From contig CAZHMN010000033.1 in assembly GCA_964533705.1 (NCBI GenBank), positions 1 through 30,002 on the forward strand: DNA of 30,002 nt, in the 5' to 3' direction. The notes below the pieces were generated by a model. The model worked only from the letters and a program-made list of their open reading frames with translations, was not told where the DNA came from and did no database searches. Position 1 is the stretch's first letter. Every line of letters starts with the position of its first letter. A program made the position numbers and the translations under genes. The stretch comes from CAZHMN01 sp964533705 (GTDB lineage Bacteria; Electryoneota; B3-LCP). Of this stretch, positions 7,673 to 16,379 are shown piece by piece.

Positions 7673-9142
7673 TCATTTTAACAGAACGCTCGGTTTTATA
7701 TCGGTAACGCCCCCAGATCTTACGCTGATGTAGTAAATCCCGGAAGCAAAAGAATCCGCACACCAACTGAATTTATTGATGCCGGGCTGCAGACGGCCCT
7801 GCCATATTCTGGCCGCCAATCGGCCGCTGATCGTCCAGGCTTCGATGATTCCGGTTGCAGGCGCGGCCGCAGAAACGGCGATGTTGAGAGTCGGATTAAA
7901 GGGATTGGGATAGAGTTCAACGATTTTAAACTGTGAGGGGGTCTCCGGTTCAGTCCGGGGAAGCACCGGAGTCTGATCGTAATAATACGCCCCCATGTCG
8001 GTGACAGTCCCGTCAGGATCCAGGGGGTCGGAGGGGCTGCCCGCATCAATGCACGGCGATCCCTCTTGCAGGTTGAAATCCATACCGGACAAAGAGACGT
8101 ACAGGGGATCTTCCTCTATGGAACCTTCGCCCGGTATGCAATTGAAATAATTGCCATCCTCGTTCAAGTAAGCATCGTTATGACTCAAATAGGCCGATCC
8201 CGATGACACATACACGCCGTAATAACCATTACGATCCATGATGGAGCTGGTAATCTGCATGACGGAATTATAGCCGAAGATTCCCCGATTGCCGTTATTG
8301 CTGACCGTCAAGTTGTGGGCTATTAATGAAGTGACGGCGTTCGATGAGATGAAAATTCCGTCCGACTCGTTGTTGTGTATTGACACTCGAGAGGCTATCA
8401 TCATCGTACAATTCGTCAGCGAAACGCCATCGTAGCCGTTTTCAGCGATTTCCACGGATTCAAGCGTAATGGTGCTGGTCTCGTAACAGTTTATGCCGTT
8501 GTCTTCATTGTGTCCGATATAGCCCCCGGTGACGGTGATGTTTCCGCTGCCGCTGGCGTTGATGCCGCGGCCGGATGGGTAGAGATCGTTGTGGTAGGTG
8601 ATCTCGCAGTCAATCACGGTAGCCGAAGTATTCTGCAGAGAAAGACCCGATCCGCCGTTCTGGGTGATGATGCAGTCGTTCAAGAAGATCTGCGCATCTT
8701 CGCCCTTGACCGGCGAGAGTTCATGTCCGTGGATCAGGCAATTGCTGATCGTGACCTGGCAGTTCTCAACGTAGACTGCCCGTTCGCCCGATTCGATCAG
8801 GCAATAGGCCAGAACCGCTTCGCCGGGGTTAACGCCGTTGAATTCGATGTATTGCCAGGCACCCGGCCAATACCCGAAGACCGATACGAACTTGACGGAA
8901 TCCTCGTAGGTACCCTGCGCGTATAACCCGCCCAAAACCGTGAATTTGTAATCGCCCATGAACTGGACTTCCACGCCGGGTAGAATCGTCAGATATTGAC
9001 CGTCTGGCACTGTCACGTCTCCCACCACCTGATAGATGCTGTCCTGCTCACCCCAGATGCCCGAGACATCGCCGGAAACCGTAATCTGCGCGAGGCACGG
9101 CGAGCTCAGCAGCAAAACCAGTAGCAACATAGATAGCCGCAT
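7673..9142 (-). CDS. Secreted right-handed beta-helix protein with type IX-like sorting domain
   Basis: The 489-residue protein has an N-terminal signal peptide (MRLSMLLLVLLLSSPCLA, cleavage near residue 18). Residues about 60-340 show the repeating N-G/N-N and hydrophobic pattern of a parallel beta-helix (for example ENGYDGVSL, NNESDGIFISSN, NNGNRGIFGYNS, RNGYYGVYVSSG), as in NosD/PbH1 proteins. An ESPCIDAG-like segment (EGSPCIDAGSPSDP) closes the helix domain, followed by the C-terminal sorting domain: ELYPNPFNP, then SGIYYISV and a final SVLLK. AGGAGAAGG precedes the ATG. It is probably exported and surface-anchored. No polysaccharide-lyase catalytic motif was recognised, so binding or structure is as likely as enzymatic activity. 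It is 35 nt downstream of the M28 peptidase gene. Confidence 0.88.
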   Translation of the reverse strand: MRLSMLLLVLLLSSPCLAQITVSGDVSGIWGEQDSIYQVVGDVTVPDGQYLTILPGVEVQFMGDYKFTVLGGLYAQGTYEDSVKFVSVFGYWPGAWQYIEFNGVNPGEAVLAYCLIESGERAVYVENCQVTISNCLIHGHELSPVKGEDAQIFLNDCIITQNGGSGLSLQNTSATVIDCEITYHNDLYPSGRGINASGSGNITVTGGYIGHNEDNGINCYETSTITLESVEIAENGYDGVSLTNCTMMIASRVSIHNNESDGIFISSNAVTSLIAHNLTVSNNGNRGIFGYNSVMQITSSIMDRNGYYGVYVSSGSAYLSHNDAYLNEDGNYFNCIPGEGSIEEDPLYVSLSGMDFNLQEGSPCIDAGSPSDPLDPDGTVTDMGAYYYDQTPVLPRTEPETPSQFKIVELYPNPFNPTLNIAVSAAAPATGIIEAWTISGRLAARIWQGRLQPGINKFSWCADSFASGIYYISVRSGGVTDIKPSVLLK

Positions 9143-9177
9143 GGTTCCTTCTCCTGAAAACGCAAAGTCAGTGATTC

Positions 9178-10809
9178 TCAGTATCCATATTTTCTATCGC
9201 TGCGTACGACTTCCTTGATGGTCGTATCGAAAAGCGGCCTGTTCTTGCGGGTGGCCAGATCATAAACTATACCGAAAGCGAGTTGTGCCACGCGGGTTAA
9301 TTTTCCATAGACGATCTTGTCAGGAGTATCCCTCGGGCTGGTGTAATCGCTGTGAAAACCGGTGAAAAGGAAGACGGATGGAATCCCTCGCTCATGGAAT
9401 ACGACGTGGTCGCTGGAGCCGTGAAATTGCAGCACCGGTTCCATCTCGAGCTTCAGCTTGGCCGTTTGATTCTGTAGCGTAGCGATTTCGGCCAATACCG
9501 GCGTCTGACCGGAATAGAAGACCATAAGCAGGTCTTTCTCGCCCGCAATGGTCGAATCCATCATGGCGCGAAACTGCGGCGATCCGTCCCGGCCGATTTC
9601 GTCCATATTGATGACGGTAACGATCTTTTCCAGGTCAACGGGGGGGTGTTGGACGAAATATTTCGCACCCAGCATGCCGCGTTCCTCAGCTCCGGTGGAT
9701 AGGAAGATAACGGATCGCCGGGGCGTTTTCCCCATAGTCGAGAAAGCTCGGGCAATACCCAGCAGTCCCGCCACACCTGAGGCGTTGTCATCCGCACCCG
9801 GGTAGAGCTGGCCGTTTTTTATGCCTTCGTGATCGTGGTGCGCCATGACGACGACGGCTTCGTCGCTTTTCCCCGGCCAGAATCCGATAATGTTGGCAGT
9901 GGATTTTTGCTCAACATCCCTAAAGCGGATGCGCAGGGTAACCTCTACGTCCTCCATCAGGATCGGATGTCCCTGGTGATTCTCATCGGTCTTACGCTGG
10001 TATTCGGACAGATCAAAATCACCCAGAAAGGCACTGGCGGTTTCTCGCTTCACGTAGAAGACCGGAAAGGCATCCGTATCTTCCGCGAGCTGAACGATGG
10101 GATCGTTCATGCGCCCCATATAGCGCCCCAGCGTTTTTTCGATCGGGGGGAGGTCGTAGTTGGGCGGCTGTACGATCAAGAGTCCGGCGGCTCCGGCTTC
10201 TCTTGCTATCCTCGCTTTGACGATCGGATTGGAATATTTTGTCTTTTTCGCATCCCCAAACGCTGAAGTGTTATCCGCATTCAGCGGCTCTCCATTGAAA
10301 ACCAGCAGAATCTTGCCTTCAGGATCGACGCCCAGAAAATCGTCGTATTCGAATTCCGGCGCGCGAATGCCGTACCCGCAGAGCAACAGCGAGCCGGCAA
10401 AGTCGGCGTCACTCCCCTCGCGCGGAAAAAAGAAAACGTCCTCATTGGGGAGAAATTTCAGGATTTGGTCTTTACGAGCGACGATTATTCGAGATCGTTC
10501 GTAATCCGTATGACTGACGACCAGGGGAACGGTCTGATAGTAATCCGGGGCTACGTCAAACGTTTCCAGGCCATACTGCTTGAATCGCGTGGCGATGTAG
10601 CGCTGTGCCAACTGTGCGCCCCTTTCCAAAGCGTGGCGACCCTCTAATTCCGCTGAAGCTAGGAACTCGACGTGAGCCCGCAGTTCAGGTTCAGTAATGG
10701 ACTGGATTCCCTCTTTCGGCGCTGCGGTGAGGAAATTGGCTAAGGCGAAAAGCGCGAAGAATATCGGTAAGAATCTTCGTATTGTTTTCAATTTTTTTCC
10801 TTTGGTCAT
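9178..10809 (-). CDS. Secreted M28 family zinc aminopeptidase with PA domain
   Basis: The chosen start gives 543 residues with a signal peptide (K/R-rich start, then FLPIFFALFALANFLTAA). A frame-open start 35 codons earlier would lie upstream of the candidate promoter and add no plausible signal, so it was rejected. A protease-associated (PA) domain spans about residues 110-230 (LLLCGYGIRAPEFEYDDF, AREAGAAGLLIVQPP). The M28 catalytic core follows: H324 and D326 in MAHHDHEG, D340 in GADDNASG, E375/E376 in GAEERGMLG, NMDEIGRDG, and the terminal zinc His in GFHSDYTSPRDTPDKI. These are the full di-zinc ligands of an exopeptidase that degrades peptides outside the cytoplasm. It heads the five-gene minus-strand run. 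Confidence 0.92.
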   Translation of the reverse strand: MTKGKKLKTIRRFLPIFFALFALANFLTAAPKEGIQSITEPELRAHVEFLASAELEGRHALERGAQLAQRYIATRFKQYGLETFDVAPDYYQTVPLVVSHTDYERSRIIVARKDQILKFLPNEDVFFFPREGSDADFAGSLLLCGYGIRAPEFEYDDFLGVDPEGKILLVFNGEPLNADNTSAFGDAKKTKYSNPIVKARIAREAGAAGLLIVQPPNYDLPPIEKTLGRYMGRMNDPIVQLAEDTDAFPVFYVKRETASAFLGDFDLSEYQRKTDENHQGHPILMEDVEVTLRIRFRDVEQKSTANIIGFWPGKSDEAVVVMAHHDHEGIKNGQLYPGADDNASGVAGLLGIARAFSTMGKTPRRSVIFLSTGAEERGMLGAKYFVQHPPVDLEKIVTVINMDEIGRDGSPQFRAMMDSTIAGEKDLLMVFYSGQTPVLAEIATLQNQTAKLKLEMEPVLQFHGSSDHVVFHERGIPSVFLFTGFHSDYTSPRDTPDKIVYGKLTRVAQLAFGIVYDLATRKNRPLFDTTIKEVVRSDRKYGY

Positions 10810-10879
10810 CTTTTGAAGTCGCTGAACTGCAGTAATTTTGCTGGATTCTTGCTTTTTCTCGGAAAGATGGAAGTAGAAA

Positions 10880-10908
10880 AAGGTAACAAAAAAATCAATC
10901 CTTGTCAA
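10880..10908 (-). promoter_or_regulatory. Candidate promoter for the minus-strand operon
   Basis: On the minus strand, a perfect TTGACA (10908-10903) is followed after 17 nt by TACCTT (10885-10880), a weaker -10. It lies about 70 nt upstream of the chosen M28 start at 10809 and is the only good candidate in the divergent spacer on this strand. Confidence 0.42.
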
Positions 10909-11020
10909 GGACAATGTAGGCTTGGAGGATACCTGGCGGTGTTTTTGACTTTATCGTCATTTGAATGGCCGACGGATCGCGTGCCGGTACGCCGTATGCT
11001 GATTCAATGGTGAAAAAGAC

Positions 11021-11049
11021 TTGATTTCCATGAATATTTTTTTTAAATT
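11021..11049 (+). promoter_or_regulatory. Candidate promoter for the DUF362 gene
   Basis: TTGATT (11021-11026) and TAAATT (11044-11049) are 17 nt apart in a strongly AT-rich stretch, 52 nt before the ATG at 11102. The same -10 hexamer occurs at 18894. Confidence 0.48.
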
Positions 11050-11101
11050 TAAAGTTCAATACAAATTGGATCAGGGAGCATCATTATTCAACTGAGGTAT
11101 C

Positions 11102-12229
11102 ATGGAAATCAGCGCCCCGAGTGAAGAAGCAGTAAAATCAGCGGAAAGCTATAAGAAAAGCACCGTCGTCGTCCTGAAGACGCGCCCCGAAACCGTTATC
11201 GAGGATTATATCCGGGCACAGGAAATGGCTGGAATCTCCCGGGCTCTGGACAAATCCAAACCGGTAATATTGAAGGATAACATCAGTTGGCATTTCGCCT
11301 ACCCTGGCGCTAATACGACTCCGTGGCAATTGGAAGCCGCCATCATCGGCTTGAAGGACGCTGGTTTCAGGGATATTACGGCGGTTCAGAATAAGACCGT
11401 GGTGACTAACGCCTATAAAGGCGAAAGGTTGAATCGCTACCAGAGCGTTTTTCAAAAGCACCAGGTGGAGGTGAAGTACAATTTTAGGCCAGAGGACATG
11501 AAATGGGTGAAGTATCAGCCCAAAGGTGAGCTTCTGGTTCTGCAGAAGATCTACCCGGAAGGATTCCTGATCCCCGATTTCTTCTTTGATAAAAACATCA
11601 TCCACCTGCCCACGGTGAAGACGCACATCTACACCACCACCACGGGCGCCATGAAAAACGCTTTCGGGGGACTCCTGAACACCCGGCGCCACTACACGCA
11701 TTCGGTGATTCACGAGACTTTGGTGGATCTGTTGATGGTCCAGCAGGAGATCCATTCGGGCATCTTCGCCACGATGGACGGAACGCACTGCGGAAGCGGG
11801 CCCGGCCCGCGCACCATGGTGCCCGTTAAAAAAGACATCATTCTGGCCTCGGCGGATTCCGTGGCCATCGACGCGGTGGCGGCCAAGATCATGGGCTTCG
11901 ATCCCTTCGAAATACCCTTCATCCGTCTGGCTCACGAACGCGGTCTGGGCTGTGGTGACTTAAACGATATCGAAGTACTGGGTGAGGATATTTCTACCTG
12001 GAATTTTAAATTCAAAGTAGGCGATAATCTGGCCTCCACAGGCGGGGATCTCTTCTGGTTCGGCCCCTTGAAGAAGCTTCAGTACCTGATGTTCCATACG
12101 CCCATCGTTTACTTTTTCGTCTGGTCGAGTTTTCTCTATCACGACTATTTCTGGTATCCCTTCAAGGGCAAGAAATACGTGGATCAATTCCTGGCCTCGG
12201 AATGGGGGAAACTGTTTCAGACCTATTAA
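11102..12229 (+). CDS. DUF362 domain-containing protein
   Basis: The 375-residue protein carries the DUF362 fold: KPVILKDNISW near residue 55, IIHLPTVKTHIYTTTTGAMK followed by NAFGGLLNTRRHYTH in the middle, and DIILASADSVAIDAVAAKIM later. Many DUF362 proteins also have a C-terminal ferredoxin-like domain with CxxCxxCxxxC; none is visible here, so this is the cluster-free form. The C-terminus has a short hydrophobic aromatic stretch (LMFHTPIVYFFVWSSFLYHD) that may associate with the membrane. Biochemical role is unknown for the family. ATG follows GAGG at 11094-11097. Glutamine synthetase begins 92 nt downstream with its own candidate promoter, so co-transcription is possible but not required. 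Confidence 0.85.
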   Translation: MEISAPSEEAVKSAESYKKSTVVVLKTRPETVIEDYIRAQEMAGISRALDKSKPVILKDNISWHFAYPGANTTPWQLEAAIIGLKDAGFRDITAVQNKTVVTNAYKGERLNRYQSVFQKHQVEVKYNFRPEDMKWVKYQPKGELLVLQKIYPEGFLIPDFFFDKNIIHLPTVKTHIYTTTTGAMKNAFGGLLNTRRHYTHSVIHETLVDLLMVQQEIHSGIFATMDGTHCGSGPGPRTMVPVKKDIILASADSVAIDAVAAKIMGFDPFEIPFIRLAHERGLGCGDLNDIEVLGEDISTWNFKFKVGDNLASTGGDLFWFGPLKKLQYLMFHTPIVYFFVWSSFLYHDYFWYPFKGKKYVDQFLASEWGKLFQTY

Positions 12230-12254
12230 GAACAAGGGCAGGGAAACCCTGTTC
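12230..12254 (+). other. Hairpin between DUF362 and glnA
   Basis: GAACA at the left pairs with TGTTC at the right, with an inner GGG-CCC pairing around GGAAA; an alternative inner stem is CAGGG-AAA-CCCTG. No T tract follows, so it is not a classical terminator. It could stabilise the upstream message or act in a glnA leader; this is speculative. Confidence 0.35.
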
Positions 12255-12276
12255 GGGAGAGCTTACGACCCCTACG

Positions 12277-12305
12277 TTGCATTCAGTCCCGCACTGACCT
12301 ATAAG
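12277..12305 (+). promoter_or_regulatory. Candidate promoter for glnA
   Basis: TTGCAT (12277-12282) and TATAAG (12300-12305) are 17 nt apart. The predicted transcription start, about 12312, would fall inside the GGAGGA ribosome site (12311-12316), which weakens the call unless initiation is slightly earlier. Confidence 0.3.
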
Positions 12306-12321
12306 TACATGGAGGAACTAC

Positions 12322-13740
12322 GTGTTTAAAACTCTGAATGACCTCGAGCGCTTCATTAAAGAGCGCGGCATTGCCACCCTCGATTTAAAATACAGCGACC
12401 TGTTCGGCGGCTGGCACCACATTTCCCTGCCGGCATCCCACGCTTCCGCCGAGGTGTTGCAGGAAGGCATCGGCTTCGACAGCTCATCCACGCCTGGATT
12501 CAAAACGCTGGAAGCGGGCGATATGGTGCTGCTTCCCGACCTGACGACGGTCTTTATGGACCCGTTCTGGGAGGCGCCGACCCTCTCGATGATCTGCAAC
12601 ATCGCCGAAGCGGACAGCAAGTCCCTCTTCGGTCGCGATCCACGGGTCATCGCCCGCAAAGCCGAAGAGTACCTGATTTCAACCGGCATCGCGGATCGCT
12701 CCCAATGGGGCCCCGAATTCGAATTCTACGTCTTCGAGGACGCAAACAAAGCGGCTCCGGAGGTACCCGGAACTTTTGCGACCTGGAATGGCAACTCTGG
12801 AAACTATGCCGACCCGGCACACGCCCTACCCTCGCATGGAGCGTATCACGCCATCCCCCCGCAGGATCGGCATCACAACCTGCGCGCCGAGATAAGCCGT
12901 TTGCTGGAAGAAGCGGGAATCGGCGTCAACTATCACCACCACGAGGTCGGCCGCCCTTCACAGCAGGAAATCGAAGTCCTTCTGGGCCCTTTGACCCGCA
13001 TGGGGGACGTCAGCATGATGGTGAAGTACTTCATCAAGATGACGGCCAAGAGACACGACAAAACGGCGACCTTCATGCCCAAGCCGCTGTACAAAGAAGC
13101 GGGATCGGGGATGCATTTCCATCAACACCTCTTCAAGGGAGATCAGCCGCTTTTCTACGATGCAGACGGCTATGGCGGGCTTTCCAAAATAGCGCTCTCC
13201 TATATTGCCGGTATTCTCGCGCACGGCCCGGCGCTGCTGGCCTTGACCAATCCCTCGACCAACTCGTACAAACGCCTGGTGCCCGGGTACGAAGCGCCGG
13301 TCAATCTGTTCTTCTCGCTGGCAAATCGGAGTGCTGCCATCCGCATTCCCAAGTACACCCAGGCACCGCTGGAAAAACGCATCGAATTCCGTCCGCCTGA
13401 TGCCACCTGCAATCCTTATCTGGCCATGGCCGCCATGCTCATGGCGGGCATTGATGGGATTAAGAGGAAGCTGGATCCCCAGAGGCTGGGCTTCGGCCCC
13501 TTCGACCAGAACCTCTTCGCGCCCGAAAACGTCGAACTTAAGGAAGAAATCAAGCATTTACCTGCCTCCCTCGATGAGGCTCTGAATGCATTGGAGGAAG
13601 ATCATCAATTCCTGCTGGAAGGAGACGTTTTTCGACCGGAAATAATCGAAACCTGGATACAGTACAAGAGGGACAGGGAATTCGTGGAGGTGCGCAACAG
13701 ACCCCACCCCTATGAATTTGTGCTTTATTACAACTGCTGA
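12322..13740 (+). CDS. glnA: Glutamine synthetase, type I
   Basis: This cytoplasmic dodecameric enzyme makes glutamine from glutamate, ammonia and ATP. At 472 residues it has the usual length. The GTG start follows GGAGGA at 12311-12316. All active-site blocks are visible: E132 and E134 in GPEFEFYVF, E208 in HHHEVG, GSGMHFHQHL, NPSTNSYKRLVPGYEAP from N310, and E355/R357 in IEFRPPD. The insertion after the EFEF motif is of beta-subtype (GSI-beta) length. In GSI-beta enzymes a tyrosine in N-L-Y (Tyr397 in E. coli) is adenylylated by GlnE to switch the enzyme off; the aligned segment here reads D-Q-N-L-F, placing F399 there. Regulation by adenylylation is therefore unlikely; feedback or transcriptional control would replace it. 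Confidence 0.95.
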   Translation: MFKTLNDLERFIKERGIATLDLKYSDLFGGWHHISLPASHASAEVLQEGIGFDSSSTPGFKTLEAGDMVLLPDLTTVFMDPFWEAPTLSMICNIAEADSKSLFGRDPRVIARKAEEYLISTGIADRSQWGPEFEFYVFEDANKAAPEVPGTFATWNGNSGNYADPAHALPSHGAYHAIPPQDRHHNLRAEISRLLEEAGIGVNYHHHEVGRPSQQEIEVLLGPLTRMGDVSMMVKYFIKMTAKRHDKTATFMPKPLYKEAGSGMHFHQHLFKGDQPLFYDADGYGGLSKIALSYIAGILAHGPALLALTNPSTNSYKRLVPGYEAPVNLFFSLANRSAAIRIPKYTQAPLEKRIEFRPPDATCNPYLAMAAMLMAGIDGIKRKLDPQRLGFGPFDQNLFAPENVELKEEIKHLPASLDEALNALEEDHQFLLEGDVFRPEIIETWIQYKRDREFVEVRNRPHPYEFVLYYNC

Positions 13741-14032
13741 GCCTTCGTCAGGCAGGAGTAGGTGTGCACTCTCTCCGAAGCTTGGCCTCTTGGGTGAGCT
13801 TTGAACCGCCCTTGGGGGGTGAATTTTTCACTAAATATCCTTGATTTATTGGCAGCATTTCGTTAGAATACTACTATCTGGAAAAACCGGAAATAATCGC
13901 TAAATTCATCATTTCTCGTTGCGCTCACGAAAGGGAAAAAGAACAGATAATTGAGGCTTGTTTAGTAAGTAGTTGTCACACGTTGACTTCGCCCACACAG
14001 TGGCCCCCGGGGGCAAAGCAAGGAGGTCCAAG
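13741..14032. other. Spacer between glnA and the LVIVD-repeat gene
   Basis: No coding sequence is evident in these 292 bases. A weak GC hairpin with a T run (about 13805-13828, ACCGCCC/GGGGGGT) may act as terminator for glnA. A promoter-like pair follows at 13841-13869, leaving an untranslated leader of about 155 nt before the ATG at 14033. The leader ends in a strong AGGAGG. Confidence 0.5.
13841..13869 (+). promoter_or_regulatory. Candidate promoter for the LVIVD-repeat gene
   Basis: TTGATT (13841-13846) and TAGAAT (13864-13869, 5 of 6 to consensus) are 17 nt apart. It implies a long leader of roughly 155 nt before the start codon. Confidence 0.48.
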
Positions 14033-16153
14033 ATGAAACGCTTCGTAACTGTCATACTGTTCTCAATGATTCTAACGCCGATGGCTTCAGCCGATAACGT
14101 TGACTTCTCTCTTTCAACGACGCTACTGCACAGCGGCCGATTCAATTCGATGCTGTTGGATGGGACGACGGGATACGCCTTCAATGCGTACGGTATTCGA
14201 TCCTTTGATATAGCAGATCCTTCCAATCCGGCGCCATTGGGATTGGTCGCCACTCCGGGACTGAGTTACGGCGGCGCTCTGGCGGGGAATTATATCATCG
14301 TCGCCGACGCCTTTGAAGGATTGAGCGTCGTGGAGGCCACCGACCCGGCTGCGATGAATTTTATCAGCAATGTGGACTTAGGCGGCAACTGCAGGGACCT
14401 GGAGGTTTCTGGTGATTACGCCTACTGTGCGGCTGACGCTGCCGGTCTGGTCATCGTCAACATCGGTGATCCCTACAATCCACAGATTGAATCCAGTCTG
14501 GTGTTGGATGACGCCGCATATCAGCTGGAGATCGAAGATGGCTACGCTTTTATCGCGGCCGGCACCGCCGGGTTAGTGATCGTTGACGTGACGATTCCCT
14601 CGAGTCCCGGTATCGTCAGTTCGCTTCCCATTCCCATGCCCGATCCAGCTTACGGTGTAGAAGTCAACCTTGATGAAAACCTGGCCGCCATCGCTAATGG
14701 AGCTTCGGGCCTGACATTAATTGATATAACCAATCTGAATGATCCTGCTCTCATCATGACTGCAAGCACGGTGGGCACAGCCGTGCACGTGACCTTCTCC
14801 GACCTTTACGCTGTTGTCAGCGAGTACGAAAGCGGCATAGAAATCTTCGATTTTACGGGAATGATCGCCGGCCAATATCCAACCGAGGGTAGCGTACTCA
14901 CCTCGGCGCTCGATGGCACCCTGCTTTACACCTGCGACGGCGTGGATGGTTTTGAGGTTGTTGACATTACCACCCCATCAGCGCCGATTCAGGTGTGCTA
15001 CTATCCGGATTCCGGCGGCCCGAGAACGGCACAGAAGGTGGATAATATTGCTTACATTGCCGATTACAGTGATGGTTTGACGATCCTCGATATGACAGAT
15101 CCCGAAGACCCCATAGAGCTGGCCTCCGTTCCGACAGGATTGTGGTGTTATGACGTCAACATCTCGGGGAATTACGCTTATATGCTGGATTTCAACGGTG
15201 AGCTAACCGTCGTCAACGTAGCTGATCCGGCTTATCCGACGGTTGAGTACGTCTACGCGGGACCCTATGGCATCCGGTCAATGGACAGGGGCGGAGATTA
15301 TCTCTATGTGGCGACTTATTTCGACGGTGTGCAGGTTTTCGACATCAGCAATCCAGTGCTGCCGACCTGGGTTAGTGAACTCGCCATCACCACCGAATGC
15401 AAAGGCATTACCTGCGCTGCCGGTTACCTGTACGTCTCAGCGTACGGCGGCGGAGTCAAGATCTACGATCTGACCGATCCCGCCAACCCGGCCTTCGCCG
15501 GCGAATATCTGACCACCGGAAACGCCCGCATGACCGCCGTCAACGGCGACGTCCTCTACGTTGCAGCCGAGGATGAGGGAGTGCTCATCTTAGACGTGTC
15601 TGATCCAACCAGTCCCGACCTCTTCTCTTCCATTCCCCTGGACTTTGCCGCGATGGGGGTGACTTACTTCAACGGTTACCTTTATATTGCGCATTCAATC
15701 GGGGGCATCAGCTGTTATGACGTCACGAATCCAGCCGGGCCGATCTGGTATGGAGACTACAACACACCGGGGTCAGCCTACGAAGTCGTCGGCTGGGATG
15801 AAAGCCACATCCTGGTCTGCGATACTTACTCGCTCGAGGTACTGTTTCAGGAGTACGTGGGTGTTATTTCCAGACCGACGCCGCAACCGACGGCCTTCGC
15901 TTTCCAGGGTAATTACCCCAATCCCTTCAATGCTTCGACGACCCTGGCCTTCAGTACGCCCGTCTCGGGACAGGTTCGAGTCGCCATTTTCGACGCCCTG
16001 GGGAGGGTTGTGGCAGTTCCGTTCGAAGGAATTCTTTCCGGCGGAGAGCACCGCTTGAATTTGAATGCGGCGGGTCTGGCCAGTGGGACGTATATCGCCC
16101 GGATAGCTTCACCGTGGGGACAGCAGGTGCGGCCTATGGTGCTTTTAAAATAG
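14033..16153 (+). CDS. Secreted LVIVD-repeat beta-propeller protein with type IX-like sorting domain
   Basis: The ATG at 14033 follows AGGAGG (14021-14026) and opens a signal peptide (MKRFVTVILFSMILTPMASA); an upstream in-frame TTG 20 codons earlier has no ribosome site and was rejected. The 706-residue protein contains about 13 repeats of roughly 45 residues with the core G-L-V-I-V-D-(I/V)-x-D-P-x-x-P, for example GLVIVNIGDPYNP, GFEVVDITTPSAP, GVQVFDISNPVLP and GVLILDVSDPTSP. LVIVD repeats fold into beta-propellers; 13 repeats suit one or two propellers. The end is the sorting domain, GNYPNPFNASTT to MVLLK. No catalytic residues are recognisable; a surface binding or scaffold role is inferred. 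Confidence 0.9.
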   Translation: MKRFVTVILFSMILTPMASADNVDFSLSTTLLHSGRFNSMLLDGTTGYAFNAYGIRSFDIADPSNPAPLGLVATPGLSYGGALAGNYIIVADAFEGLSVVEATDPAAMNFISNVDLGGNCRDLEVSGDYAYCAADAAGLVIVNIGDPYNPQIESSLVLDDAAYQLEIEDGYAFIAAGTAGLVIVDVTIPSSPGIVSSLPIPMPDPAYGVEVNLDENLAAIANGASGLTLIDITNLNDPALIMTASTVGTAVHVTFSDLYAVVSEYESGIEIFDFTGMIAGQYPTEGSVLTSALDGTLLYTCDGVDGFEVVDITTPSAPIQVCYYPDSGGPRTAQKVDNIAYIADYSDGLTILDMTDPEDPIELASVPTGLWCYDVNISGNYAYMLDFNGELTVVNVADPAYPTVEYVYAGPYGIRSMDRGGDYLYVATYFDGVQVFDISNPVLPTWVSELAITTECKGITCAAGYLYVSAYGGGVKIYDLTDPANPAFAGEYLTTGNARMTAVNGDVLYVAAEDEGVLILDVSDPTSPDLFSSIPLDFAAMGVTYFNGYLYIAHSIGGISCYDVTNPAGPIWYGDYNTPGSAYEVVGWDESHILVCDTYSLEVLFQEYVGVISRPTPQPTAFAFQGNYPNPFNASTTLAFSTPVSGQVRVAIFDALGRVVAVPFEGILSGGEHRLNLNAAGLASGTYIARIASPWGQQVRPMVLLK

Positions 16154-16379
16154 CCATCCCTTTGGGGAGGATAGACCACTGAGGGGCCTTACGGCCATTC
16201 TTGTCTGTCCACAACACACTGGAACCTTACGGTTGGGAGGGGCTTAGTCGAGGTCGTAAGACTCCTACGAGGGGCCACACTCTCGCTTCGACATTTAACC
16301 CTGATAAAGGGGAAATCCCCATTCTGTAGCGCAGAGTGGGGATTTTTCGTTTGAAAACCACCTTCTTCGGAGGAATCCC
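16154..16379. other. Spacer between two secreted-protein genes
   Basis: The 226 bases hold no convincing gene. They contain the long hairpin at 16313-16350 and a GGAGGA ribosome site at 16370-16375. No good sigma70-type pair was seen. Confidence 0.5.
16313..16350 (+). terminator. Strong hairpin terminator or attenuator ahead of the next secreted-protein gene
   Basis: A 14-bp stem, AAATCCCCATTCTG with CAGAGTGGGGATTT (one T-G wobble), has a TAGCG loop and ends in TTTTT. It ends only about 30 nt before the ATG at 16380, leaving no room for a promoter after it. Confidence 0.8.

Noticed and set aside
7673..9142. Polysaccharide lyase call for the beta-helix protein
   Set aside because: Only the fold pattern is visible; no lyase catalytic residues could be identified.
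10810..10914. 35-codon N-terminal extension of the M28 peptidase
   Set aside because: It would place a non-signal sequence before the signal peptide and begins upstream of the candidate promoter.
11102..12229. Ferredoxin function for the DUF362 protein
   Set aside because: No CxxCxxCxxxC cluster motif is present.
13805..13828. Strong terminator after glnA
   Set aside because: The stem is short, has a G-G mismatch and an unworkably small loop; at most a weak terminator.
13973..14032. TTG start 20 codons upstream of the LVIVD-repeat gene
   Set aside because: The ATG at 14033 has a near-perfect AGGAGG and opens directly with a signal peptide.
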